Notes: generated by a model not told the origin, from the sequence alone. Shown: positions 1-5,588, numbered from the stretch's first letter. The stretch: 5,745 nucleotides of DNA from Acidimicrobiia bacterium (GCA_025456165.1 JALOLI010000087.1:1-5745); one strand, 5' to 3'. Translations and numbers: made by a program.

Positions 1-665
1 CGGGAGCCGATGGCGCTTACCGCTTCGACGGCCTGCCCCCCGGCACCTACACGATCGTGGTGCGCGACGGCACCGACCGCTTCTCCGGCTTCCGGGCCAC
101 CCTGGATCCCGACGGCACCCTGGATGGAGAGACCGACGCGTCCCTGGCGGTGAGCCAGGACCGCACCGGGCTGGACTTCGCCTACCGGGGCGCCGGCAGC
201 GTCGGCGACACCATCTGGAGCGATACCGACGGAGACGGGGCCCTGGATCCTTCCGAAGACCCCATCGCCGGGATCGTCGTGGACCTGGTGTGGGCGGGCT
301 TCGACGGCGTCCTGGGGAGCGCCGATGATGTCCTGTTCCCCTCCCAAACCACCGGGCCAGACGGCGTCTACCTGTTCGACGGGGTGCCGGCCGGACTCGT
401 GGACGTCTCCGTCGACGAGGGCTCTGTGGACGACGATCTTGAGCCGACTACCAGCACCTCCTACACCTACGACCTCGACCCCGGGGAGGACTACCTCGAC
501 GGCGACATCGGCTACCGCGCCCGCGAGGAGCTCCCCAACACCGGTTTCGACGCCGACCGCCTGGGGTTCCTGTCCCTGGGGATGATGGGCCTCGGCCTGG
601 CTCTGCTTTTCGTCGGCCGCCGCCGGAGACGCCACGAACAACTCCACTGGGAGCGGCTGGCCTGA
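1..665 (+). CDS. LPXTG-anchored surface protein with SdrD/Cna-B-like modules (3' part only)
   Basis: The 5' end lies outside the window; the frame is open from base 3 and encodes the last 220 residues. It is a secreted protein expected to be attached to the cell wall by a sortase. Two similar modules are visible. The first is cut and retains a GADGAYRFDGLPPGTYTIVV end. The second spans about residues 65-171, opens with GSVGDTIW and repeats the ending as GPDGVYLFDGVPAG, about 117 residues later. This is the SdrD B-like / Cna B fold. Residues D74, D76, D78 and D82 form a DxDxDGxxxD loop typical of calcium-binding B repeats. LPNTG lies at about residues 177-181 (bases 531-545), followed by a membrane segment (about 186-205) and a run of arginines: the classic sorting signal. 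The tail after the arginines is about 11 residues, slightly long. A strong hairpin follows the stop. The ligand and function are unknown; adhesion or a structural surface role is only an inference from the family. Confidence 0.88.
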   Translation, partial: GADGAYRFDGLPPGTYTIVVRDGTDRFSGFRATLDPDGTLDGETDASLAVSQDRTGLDFAYRGAGSVGDTIWSDTDGDGALDPSEDPIAGIVVDLVWAGFDGVLGSADDVLFPSQTTGPDGVYLFDGVPAGLVDVSVDEGSVDDDLEPTTSTSYTYDLDPGEDYLDGDIGYRAREELPNTGFDADRLGFLSLGMMGLGLALLFVGRRRRRHEQLHWERLA

Positions 666-689
666 CCGATCTGCCCGGCTGGCGAACGA

Positions 690-722
690 CGAGAGCGGCC
701 GCCCCGGGGGCGGCCGCTCTCG
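690..722 (+). terminator. Strong GC hairpin terminator candidate after the surface protein gene
   Basis: Bases 690-705 and 707-722 form a perfect inverted repeat of 16 bp around one central base. A real RNA hairpin would have about 14 bp and a small loop. It starts 25 nt after the stop of the surface protein gene and is almost entirely G and C. No T-tract follows on either strand, so it is not a textbook intrinsic terminator. U-less hairpins of this kind are common at gene ends in high-GC actinobacteria. Its symmetry means it could act in both directions. Confidence 0.65.
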
Positions 723-723
723 G

Positions 724-791
724 CAAGGAGGGAGGAAATCGCGGCCCGTGCCGACGATGCCATCTGCATCGGCGGCGCCGGTACCTCCTTG
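724..791. other. Foldable intergenic element of unknown role
   Basis: Just after the terminator hairpin, CAAGGAGG (724-731) is perfectly complementary to CCTCCTTG (784-791). Between them lies an inner hairpin: CGATGC (755-760), a 5-nt loop, and GCATCG (766-771). It extends by four further pairs (750-753 with 773-776) across one A-G mismatch. The outer arms look like a Shine-Dalgarno sequence and its complement. No gene covers this segment. It could be a small RNA, a processed 3' end, a second terminator or chance pairing in GC-rich DNA. I do not recognise an RNA family. Confidence 0.3.
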
Positions 792-830
792 AGCCGAACG
801 CGGGGCCCGGGCTCGGCGCCGCCGCGGGCG

Positions 831-859
831 TGGACCATCCGGCGCACCCCCTTTACAGT
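831..859 (+). promoter_or_regulatory. Promoter for the pyrE operon (probably leaderless)
   Basis: A -35-like TGGACC (831-836) and a -10-like TACAGT (854-859) are separated by 17 bases, the ideal spacing for a housekeeping sigma factor. The GTG at 866 begins only 6 bases after the -10, where transcription would be expected to start. No Shine-Dalgarno precedes it. This arrangement fits a leaderless mRNA whose first base is about the G of the start codon. Confidence 0.6.
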
Positions 860-865
860 GGCCCC

Positions 866-1405
866 GTGCACCAGGCCCTCGCCGACCATCTGCGCCGCCA
901 CGCCGTGCGCACGGGCGACTTCGTGCTGCGCTCCGGCGCCCGCAGCCACTGGTACGTGGATGCCCGCGCCACCACGTTCACCGGCGAAGGGGCGGCGCTG
1001 GCGGGCGAGGCCGTGCTGGCAGTGCTCCTCCCGGAGGTGACCGCCCTGGGCGGGCCCACCCAGGGCGCCGATCCCGTCGCCGTGGCCACCGCCCTGGTGG
1101 CCGCCGGCCGGGGCCGGCCGCTGAAGGCCTTCTCGGTGCGGGCCCGCCCCAAGGACCACGGCACGGGGGGACGCCTGGTGGGCCCGGTGGGCCCCGCCGA
1201 CCGGGTGGCGGTGGTGGAGGACACCACGACCACCGGCGGGTCGCTCCTCGAGGTGGTGGACGTCCTGGGCGCCGAGGGGATCGAGGTCGTGCAGGCAGTG
1301 GTTCTCATAGACCGCAGCGGGGGCGAGGTGGCGGCAGCCTTCGCCGGGAAGGGCATCCCCTACACGGCCCTCCTCCTCCCCGCCGACCTGGGGGTGGGCT
1401 CATGA
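866..1405 (+). CDS. pyrE: Orotate phosphoribosyltransferase (PyrE)
   Basis: This enzyme (EC 2.4.2.10) joins orotate to PRPP to make orotidine 5'-phosphate, the fifth step of UMP synthesis, in the cytoplasm. The 179-residue product has the family landmarks in order: GDFVLRSGARSHWYVDAR (17-34, orotate side), GGPTQGADPVA (62-72), the flexible catalytic loop RPKDHGTGGRLVG (94-106) with K96 and H98, and the PRPP-binding motif VAVVEDTTTTGGS (114-126). A longer in-frame GTG at 830 exists, but it overlaps the promoter -35 and lacks a ribosome site. Starting at 866 gives the usual N-terminus (HQALADHLRRHAVRTGDF) and a leaderless GTG. The last four bases overlap the next gene (ATGA), suggesting coupled translation. 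In the flexible loop the pattern RKEAKDHG of enterobacterial PyrE is RARPKDHG here, so the first lysine is replaced by alanine. The assignment is firm; the start is likely but not certain. Confidence 0.93.
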   Translation: MHQALADHLRRHAVRTGDFVLRSGARSHWYVDARATTFTGEGAALAGEAVLAVLLPEVTALGGPTQGADPVAVATALVAAGRGRPLKAFSVRARPKDHGTGGRLVGPVGPADRVAVVEDTTTTGGSLLEVVDVLGAEGIEVVQAVVLIDRSGGEVAAAFAGKGIPYTALLLPADLGVGS

Positions 1406-2013
1406 TCGTGCGGGTGACGCGCTCGCCGCTGCGCCTGCTGGGCTACGCCCTGCTGGCGGTGCCGATGATCCTGCTCGCCGTCGACATGCTGGTGGCCTAC
1501 CGGTTCTTCCCCTTCCCGGAGACGACGACGGCCAGCAGCACGATCACCGCCGACGACGGGTCCACCACCGAGGTGACCTGGCAGGTGTACACCGACAACG
1601 GCAAGGCCCAGCGCCGGCGGGACCTCGCCTGGGGCAGCGCCCTGGGCCTCGGCGGCCTGGTCGTCATCGGCTGGGCCTGCGCCGGCCTGGTCGCCCCCCG
1701 CCGGTTGCTGACCGCCGACTCCGAGGGCCTCACCCTCCGGCTCGAGGGGCGGCGCCTCCCTCCGCTCCGCCTCGCCTGGGAGGAGGTCGCCGAGGTGCGC
1801 TCCGGGTTGCGGCGCGACCAGGCAGGTGAGGTGCCGGTGCTGTCGTTGCGGCTGCACTCCCCGGACAAGGTGCCGCTGCGCCCGTCCGGGGCCGTGGCCG
1901 ACCCGCCCTGGCTGCACCTGTTCGCCGGCGACTGGGACCGTCCGGCCCACGAGGTGGCGGCCCGGGTCGAAGGCTACGTCACCGGCTTCCGCGGCTGGGA
2001 GAGCTACGGATGA
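1402..2013 (+). CDS. Two-span membrane protein, possible PH-like cytoplasmic domain
   Basis: I do not recognise a named family. The 203-residue product has an N-terminal membrane segment (about 11-33), a polar stretch rich in Thr, Ser and Asp (about 38-74) that is probably outside the membrane, and a second membrane segment (about 76-97). The C-terminal part (about 98-195) contains [27 protein letters not shown] and [12 protein letters not shown]. This rhythm of beta strands followed by a W-x-E-V-A motif resembles bacterial PH-like (bPH) domains of small membrane proteins. With an inside N-terminus, which the basic first residues support, the PH-like part would be cytoplasmic. Its start ATG overlaps the pyrE stop and its stop overlaps the nfo start, each by ATGA, so it is co-translated in the middle of the operon. 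No catalytic residues are evident and the function is unknown. Confidence 0.8.
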   Translation: MIVRVTRSPLRLLGYALLAVPMILLAVDMLVAYRFFPFPETTTASSTITADDGSTTEVTWQVYTDNGKAQRRRDLAWGSALGLGGLVVIGWACAGLVAPRRLLTADSEGLTLRLEGRRLPPLRLAWEEVAEVRSGLRRDQAGEVPVLSLRLHSPDKVPLRPSGAVADPPWLHLFAGDWDRPAHEVAARVEGYVTGFRGWESYG

Positions 2014-2789
2014 CGGTGCCGGCCTGCATCGGGGCGCACGTCCCCAGCATCCATCCCCTGGAGGAGGCCGCCGAGCGGGGCGCCGACCTGATCCAGGTGT
2101 TCCTGTCGAACCCCCAGTCCTGGAAGAAGCCGGCGCCCCGGGCCGACGCCGCGGCCCTGCGTGCCGCCTCGCTGCCGATCGTGGTGCACGCCCCGTACCT
2201 CATCAACGTGGCCTCGCCCAACAACCGGGTCCGCATCCCCTCGCGCACGATCCTGGCCGACACCCTGGAGGCGGCGGCCGGCGTGGGCGCGGTGGCGGTG
2301 GTGGTCCACGGGGGGCATGTGGGCGACGACGAGGATCCGGCGGTGGGGGTCGAGCGCTGGCGCAAGGCCCTGGAAGGGGTGGACCGCCCGGTGCGAGTGC
2401 TGCTCGAGAACACCGCCGGCGGGGGCAAAGCGGTGCTCCGCGACCTGGGCCGCCTCGGCCCGCTCTGGGAGGCCATCGGCCACCTGGGGGTGGGGGTGTG
2501 CCTCGACACCTGTCACGCCTGGGCGGCCGGAGAGGACCTGGAGAGCGCGGTGGGACGGGTGCGCGCCGCCACCGGCGCCGTCGACTTGCTGCACTGCAAC
2601 GACTCCCGTGATCCGGCGGGGAGCAGCCGCGACCGGCACGCCAACCTGGGCCGGGGCCTCATCCCGCCGGATTTGCTGGCCGGGGTGGCCGCCGAGGCGG
2701 GGGCTGCGATCGTGGTGGAGACTCCCGACGACGACGGCGGCCAGGCATCCGACATCGCCTGGCTGCGGCAGCGCCTGGCCGGCTGCTGA
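2010..2789 (+). CDS. nfo: Endonuclease IV (AP endonuclease, Nfo family)
   Basis: This protein cleaves the DNA backbone 5' to abasic sites during base-excision repair, using three metal ions (typically zinc). The 259-residue product is an AP-endonuclease-2 TIM barrel, somewhat shorter than the 285-residue E. coli enzyme. Motifs in order are VVHAPYLIN (58-66), VVHGGH (98-103), LLENTAGGG (131-139), [15 protein letters not shown] (162-176), LLHCND (193-198), DRHANLGRG (208-216) and VVETP (235-239). By these motifs all nine metal ligands known from E. coli Nfo are present: H60, H100, E133, D166, H169, H195, D208, H210 and E237. The ATG overlaps the upstream stop (ATGA), with a ribosome site GGGAGAG at 1997-2003 six bases before it. 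It is the last gene of the pyrE operon and ends 9 bases from the convergent neighbour. An active enzyme is expected. Confidence 0.94.
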   Translation: MTVPACIGAHVPSIHPLEEAAERGADLIQVFLSNPQSWKKPAPRADAAALRAASLPIVVHAPYLINVASPNNRVRIPSRTILADTLEAAAGVGAVAVVVHGGHVGDDEDPAVGVERWRKALEGVDRPVRVLLENTAGGGKAVLRDLGRLGPLWEAIGHLGVGVCLDTCHAWAAGEDLESAVGRVRAATGAVDLLHCNDSRDPAGSSRDRHANLGRGLIPPDLLAGVAAEAGAAIVVETPDDDGGQASDIAWLRQRLAGC

Positions 2790-2798
2790 ACGACGGGC

Positions 2799-3512
2799 TC
2801 AGCGCCCCGAGACGCGGCAGCGCTGGCCGCAGGCGGGGCACTCCGTCACCCGGGACGCGTCCACCGGCGCCCCGCAGTAGGGGCAGAAGCGCACCGGAGG
2901 CGGCTCTTCGTGAGCGGGCCTCAGGCGAGCGGCGATCAGCGCCGCCAGAGTGGCGGCCCCCAGCAGGACCATGAGGATGCCGAAGAGCCGCCAGCCGTCC
3001 TTAGGGTTGAAGCCCCACACCACCGATATCAGGAAGGCCCCGCCGGCGGCCGCCAGGGTGTAGGCAGTGGGGAGGAGGCGGCGGTAGCGGCCTTTGAGGT
3101 GCACCGCAGACATCAGGGAGGCGAACGCGGCGAAGACCGCCACCGCCACCAGGGTGGCTCCCGCCTGCCAGATGGCATCCACCCCGAAGTCCTCCCAGAA
3201 CCCGGCGATGAGCAGGGCGAAGCCGGGCACGGCGGTCACGATGCCGATGATGGGGAGGGGGCCGAGGCGGAACTCGGGGATGGCGGTCCCGCAGGCCAGG
3301 GCCACGCTGCCGCAGGCGGTGATCAGCAGGGAGGTGGCCAGGATGCGCGACTCGATCTCGCCCAGGCTGCCTGCCACGGCCCACACCCCGAGCAGGGCGT
3401 TGGCGAAGATCGAGGCCAGGGTCACCCAGCGGGCCACCCGCCGAACGGTGTCGAATCGCTCGGAAGGTGCGGTCGGCGAAGCGGCGGCGCCGGGGTCGGT
3501 CATGCGGCTCAC
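2799..3512 (-). CDS. Six-span membrane protein with C-terminal zinc ribbon
   Basis: I do not recognise a specific family. The 237-residue product has a polar N-terminus and about six hydrophobic segments (roughly 29-50, 57-78, 84-105, 117-137, 149-167 and 175-196). A short linker is followed by FCPYCG (209-214) and ECPACGQ (224-230). C210, C213, C225 and C228 form a CxxC-x11-CxxC zinc ribbon on the same side as the C-terminus, which is cytoplasmic if the topology is even-numbered with both ends inside. Such ribbons usually aid folding or bind a partner; no catalytic motif is visible in the membrane part. The GTG start at 3512 is preferred over the ATG at 3503 because GAGGAG lies six bases before the GTG. 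The gene follows the PPOX gene on the same strand after a gap of about 100 bases, so co-transcription is possible. It converges on nfo with only 9 bases between the stops. Confidence 0.8.
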   Translation of the reverse strand: MSRMTDPGAAASPTAPSERFDTVRRVARWVTLASIFANALLGVWAVAGSLGEIESRILATSLLITACGSVALACGTAIPEFRLGPLPIIGIVTAVPGFALLIAGFWEDFGVDAIWQAGATLVAVAVFAAFASLMSAVHLKGRYRRLLPTAYTLAAAGGAFLISVVWGFNPKDGWRLFGILMVLLGAATLAALIAARLRPAHEEPPPVRFCPYCGAPVDASRVTECPACGQRCRVSGR

Positions 3513-3518
3513 AGCCTG

Positions 3519-3524
3519 CTCCTC
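3519..3524 (-). promoter_or_regulatory. Ribosome binding site deciding the GTG start of the zinc-ribbon membrane protein
   Basis: Read on the minus strand this is GAGGAG, six bases before the GTG at 3512 and fifteen before the in-frame ATG at 3503. The spacing favours the GTG. The same ten-base word TGAGGAGCAG occurs before the PPOX gene upstream. Confidence 0.6.
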
Positions 3525-3612
3525 ATCCGGCCCTTCGGCAAGATGGTCGCGGTGAGGGCTCCCTCTGCGGTGGAAGGGCGCCGACCCAGGGGCCGGGCGG
3601 CAGGCTTCTTCG

Positions 3613-4089
3613 TCAGTACTCGCCGCCCAGCTTGGTGTGATCCCAGGAGGCCACTTGATCCGCCTCCACCACCACTGCCGTGTTCTTGGCCGCGTGGCGC
3701 CCGAATGCCGCCGCCAACTCCTCGGTGGAGAGGGAACGGGGGGCGCCGCCCACCATGGCGTACTTGGCCGCCAGCCTGCCGTAGAGGGTGAGCACGTAGG
3801 CGGGGTCCTCGACGAGCCGGGCCCGGCCCTGGATCATCACCCCCTGCAACTCCGTGTAGGCCTCGCCGCGCTCCACCAGGGCGGTGAGCCGGGGGTCGCG
3901 CTGCAGGTTGCGGATCTTCTGGGAGCGGCTGAAGGAGCGGAACACGACCCGCCCCTCTTCCACGACATACCACATGGGCACCAGGTGGGGCCGCCCGTCG
4001 GGGTGCAGCGAGGCCACCTGGAGGATGCGCCCCTGCTCGAGGAAGGCGGCGACTTCGGCGGCGCTCATGCTGATGTCCCGGCGCGGCAT
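3613..4089 (-). CDS. PPOX-class (pyridoxamine-phosphate-oxidase-like) FMN/F420-binding protein
   Basis: This 158-residue protein has the split-barrel fold of the PNPOx-like / FDOR superfamily, whose members bind FMN, F420 or haem. Typical family segments are ILQVASLHPDGRPHLVPMWY (22-41, first barrel strands), RVVFRSFSRSQKIRNLQRDPR (47-67), where the S/R-x-Q-K segment contacts the cofactor phosphate in relatives, and GVMIQGRARLVEDP (83-96). The C-terminal SWDHTKLGGEY (148-158) is a common ending in one actinobacterial and chloroflexal branch. Length matches that branch. The substrate and cofactor cannot be told from sequence, and it should not be called pyridoxamine phosphate oxidase. A GTG at 4104 would add five residues, but it overlaps the GAGGAG at 4097-4102 that sits seven bases before the ATG at 4089, so the ATG is chosen. 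It is divergent from panB. In the 100-base gap after it I see only a short GAGGG/CCCTC inverted repeat at 3554-3565. Confidence 0.87.
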   Translation of the reverse strand: MPRRDISMSAAEVAAFLEQGRILQVASLHPDGRPHLVPMWYVVEEGRVVFRSFSRSQKIRNLQRDPRLTALVERGEAYTELQGVMIQGRARLVEDPAYVLTLYGRLAAKYAMVGGAPRSLSTEELAAAFGRHAAKNTAVVVEADQVASWDHTKLGGEY

Positions 4090-4096
4090 GCCGCTG

Positions 4097-4102
4097 CTCC
4101 TC
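4097..4102 (-). promoter_or_regulatory. Ribosome binding site deciding the ATG start of the PPOX gene
   Basis: On the minus strand this is GAGGAG with a seven-base spacer to the ATG at 4089. The longer in-frame GTG at 4104 begins inside or before this site and has no site of its own. Confidence 0.65.
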
Positions 4103-4119
4103 ACTGACGGCCGGGCGCC

Positions 4120-4125
4120 ACGCTA
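4120..4125 (-). promoter_or_regulatory. Weak -10 candidate for the PPOX gene
   Basis: On the minus strand the bases read TAGCGT, which fits TANNNT, 30 bases before the ATG at 4089. About 17 bases further upstream the sequence is TGGCGG (4143-4148), a poor -35. It is the only reasonable -10 in this GC-rich divergent gap, so it is offered with low confidence. Confidence 0.22.
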
Positions 4126-4172
4126 CGCCGCCGCCGCCGGCCCCGCCACCGGATGGACCTGCCGGCCGTCCC

Positions 4173-4178
4173 TACAAT
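4173..4178 (+). promoter_or_regulatory. -10 element of the panB promoter
   Basis: TACAAT differs from the TATAAT consensus by one base and stands out in a stretch that is otherwise almost all G and C. No good -35 is found at 16-18 bases upstream. A TGGACC at 4154-4159, identical to the -35-like word of the pyrE promoter, is only 13 bases away, which is too close for a standard promoter. Transcription would start near 4185, giving a leader of about 108 nt. Confidence 0.5.
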
Positions 4179-4184
4179 CGCGGC

Positions 4185-4293
4185 ATCCCCCAGAGGCACG
4201 GGCGACCGCAGCGGCGGCCGAGGCCGGCAGGCGGGGCAGCCGCGAGCCCGTGATTCCCCCGACCCGGCTCCGGGCGGGGAGAAGGGAGCTGGA
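4185..4293 (+). promoter_or_regulatory. Foldable 5' leader of panB
   Basis: The inferred panB leader can form nested helices: CACGGGC (4197-4203) with GCCCGTG (4246-4252), enclosing GCGGC (4211-4215) with GCCGC (4239-4243), and a small GCCG/CGGC hairpin (4217-4228). A second hairpin (4255-4280) pairs TCCCC with GGGGA and CCCG with CGGG, and ends directly before the ribosome site (GGGAG, 4284-4288). This could allow control of panB translation, but such pairing is easy to find by chance at this G+C content. I do not see a riboswitch family I can name; a pan-type motif is known before panB in other bacteria, and I could not confirm a match. Confidence 0.3.
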
Positions 4294-5148
4294 ATGCCCG
4301 ACAAGGTGACGGTGCCGATGGTGCGCGCCCGCAAGGGAGGCGCCAGGCTCAAGATGGTCACCGCCTACGACACCCCGAGCGCGCGCATCGCCGACCGGGC
4401 CGGAGCGGACATCATCCTCGTGGGCGACTCGCTGGCCAACGTGGTGCTGGGCTTCGAGACCACGCTCAAGGTCGATGTGGACCAGATGATCCATCACACC
4501 GCGGCCGTGTCCCGGGCCCGCCCCCGGGCCCTGGTGGTGGGGGACATGCCCTTCCTCTCCTACACCGTATCGGTGGAGGAGGCGGTGCGCCACGCCGGGC
4601 GCTTCGTGCGAGACGGCGGAGCGGAGGCGGTGAAGCTGGAGGGGGGCCGCAAGCGCCTACCCGTGGTGGAGGCCATCCGCGACGCCGAGATCCCGGTGAT
4701 GGGCCACATCGGGCTCACCCCGCAGTCGGTGAATGCCATGGGGGGCTATCGCGTGCAGGGCAAGGGGCTCGAGGCGGCGCGGGCCCTGCTCGACGACGCC
4801 CGGGCCCTCGATGAGGCCGGGGTGTTCGCCCTGGTGCTCGAGGGAGTGCCCGACACCCTGGCTGGGGCGATCACCGCGGCAGTGTCGGTGCCCACCATCG
4901 GGATCGGCGCCGGGGCCGCCGTGGACGGGCAGGTCCTGGTCTTCCACGACGTCCTGGGATTCCACGACCAGCGCCTGGCGAAGTTCGTGCGCCCCTACGC
5001 CCACCTCTTCGACGACGCCGTCGCCGCGCTGACGGCCTTCTTCGCCGATGTGGAGAGCGGCGCCTTCCCCTCGGCCGAGGAGTCGTACGCCATGCCCGAA
5101 GAGGTGGCCCGGGCCCTCCTTTCCGGAGGCGCGGGATCCGCCGGCTGA
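4294..5148 (+). CDS. panB: 3-methyl-2-oxobutanoate hydroxymethyltransferase (ketopantoate hydroxymethyltransferase)
   Basis: PanB (EC 2.1.2.11) transfers a hydroxymethyl group from 5,10-methylenetetrahydrofolate to 2-oxoisovalerate to give ketopantoate, the first committed step of pantothenate and coenzyme A synthesis, in the cytoplasm. The 284-residue product is of normal length and contains the family motifs: MVTAYDTPSA (21-30), VGDSLANVVLGFETT (43-57), VVGDMPFLSY (81-90), AVKLEGG (112-118), VMGHIGLTPQSVNAMGGYRV (135-154), LVLEGVP (180-186), a GIGAG stretch and KFVRPYAHL near the C-terminus. D45, D84 and E116 match the metal ligands and E183 the catalytic acid of E. coli PanB. The ATG at 4294 has GGGAG five bases before it; an ATG at 4153 in the same frame lies upstream of the -10 and is rejected. 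The last 13 bases overlap the inferred start of the DUF192 gene. No other pantothenate gene is visible here. Confidence 0.95.
   Translation: MPDKVTVPMVRARKGGARLKMVTAYDTPSARIADRAGADIILVGDSLANVVLGFETTLKVDVDQMIHHTAAVSRARPRALVVGDMPFLSYTVSVEEAVRHAGRFVRDGGAEAVKLEGGRKRLPVVEAIRDAEIPVMGHIGLTPQSVNAMGGYRVQGKGLEAARALLDDARALDEAGVFALVLEGVPDTLAGAITAAVSVPTIGIGAGAAVDGQVLVFHDVLGFHDQRLAKFVRPYAHLFDDAVAALTAFFADVESGAFPSAEESYAMPEEVARALLSGGAGSAG
5125..5129 (+). promoter_or_regulatory. Ribosome binding site supporting an ATC start for the DUF192 gene
   Basis: GGAGG lies near the 3' end of panB, six bases before an ATC at 5136. It is a full-strength Shine-Dalgarno core at ideal spacing, placed where the natural N-terminus of the lipoprotein should begin. 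The next non-standard alternative, CTG at 5145, would be 15 bases away. Confidence 0.55.
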
Positions 5149-5564
5149 TCCCCGCTCTCCTCCTGCTGGCCGCCTGCGCCGCCGGCGGGCTCGAGGGGTT
5201 CCCCAGGGAGGAGATCCTCGTTTCCGGGCAGCCCTGGCTGGTGGCGGTGGCCGACCACCCGACACGCCGGGCCCAGGGCCTGAAGGGCGTGGAGGACCTC
5301 GGGGCGCTGCGGGGGGTGCTGTTCGTGTTCCCCGAGGACACCACCTCCGGGTTCTGGATGAAGGACACCCCCCTCTCTCTCGACATAGCCTTCTTCGCGG
5401 CCGACGGGTCGCCGGTGGGCCTCTTGTCCATGACCCCCTGCCCGGGCGAGGACTGTCCCACCTACCGGCCGGCCGGCCCCTATCGCTATGCCCTGGAGGT
5501 GCCGGCGGGTGGCTTCTCCGGCCTGGCCGCCCTGCACCTGGACCCGGCCTCGGTAGGCGACTGA
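5136..5564 (+). CDS. DUF192-family lipoprotein with apparent ATC start codon
   Basis: The DUF192 core is clear: VLFVFPEDTTSGFWMKDTPLSLDIAFF (61-87), the Cys pair of MTPCPGEDCPTY (99-110) and YALEVPAGGFSGL (118-130). The family is small, often exported, and of poorly known function. A conventional annotation would start at the GTG at 5241 (107 residues), but the open frame continues upstream into a lipoprotein signal: RRLIPALLLLAAC, with lipobox L-A-A-C at residues 11-14, followed by an Ala/Gly linker and the first strand of the domain. No ATG, GTG or TTG occurs in this frame anywhere near (I read back to about 4971). ATC at 5136 has GGAGG six bases before it and gives 142 residues with a short 13-residue signal. 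An ATG-to-ATC change or sequence error is the alternative. The gene overlaps the panB end by 13 bases, so the two are probably one operon. The family call is firm; the start is inferred. Confidence 0.8.
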   Translation: MRRLIPALLLLAACAAGGLEGFPREEILVSGQPWLVAVADHPTRRAQGLKGVEDLGALRGVLFVFPEDTTSGFWMKDTPLSLDIAFFAADGSPVGLLSMTPCPGEDCPTYRPAGPYRYALEVPAGGFSGLAALHLDPASVGD

Positions 5565-5588
5565 GCCGCGAGCGGCCCACTCGCGAGC

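Noticed and set aside
512..790. Minus-strand frame with AAGGAGGT (783-790) followed by ATG codons near 767
   Set aside because: The spacing to the ATG is about 13 bases, the product is basic and featureless, and it would run antisense through the terminator hairpin and the end of the surface protein gene.
830..865. Upstream GTG start for pyrE adding 12 residues
   Set aside because: It overlaps the -35 of a well-formed promoter, has no Shine-Dalgarno, and the added residues do not match the PyrE family.
1826..2611. A 261-codon plus-strand frame across the membrane protein and nfo
   Set aside because: Its composition is Arg/Gly/Pro-rich, and it is out of frame with nfo, which has all its catalytic motifs in the other frame.
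3554..3565. Short inverted repeat GAGGG-CT-CCCTC between the PPOX and zinc-ribbon genes
   Set aside because: Five base pairs in a GC-rich gap is expected by chance, and there is no second copy to suggest an operator.
2910..3791. A 293-codon plus-strand frame opposite the zinc-ribbon and PPOX genes
   Set aside because: It is antisense to two genes with recognisable membrane segments and family motifs; its product is low-complexity and crosses both.
4153..4293. Upstream ATG start for panB adding 47 residues
   Set aside because: It would begin upstream of the -10 TACAAT, and the added residues are unlike PanB. The ATG at 4294 has its own ribosome site.
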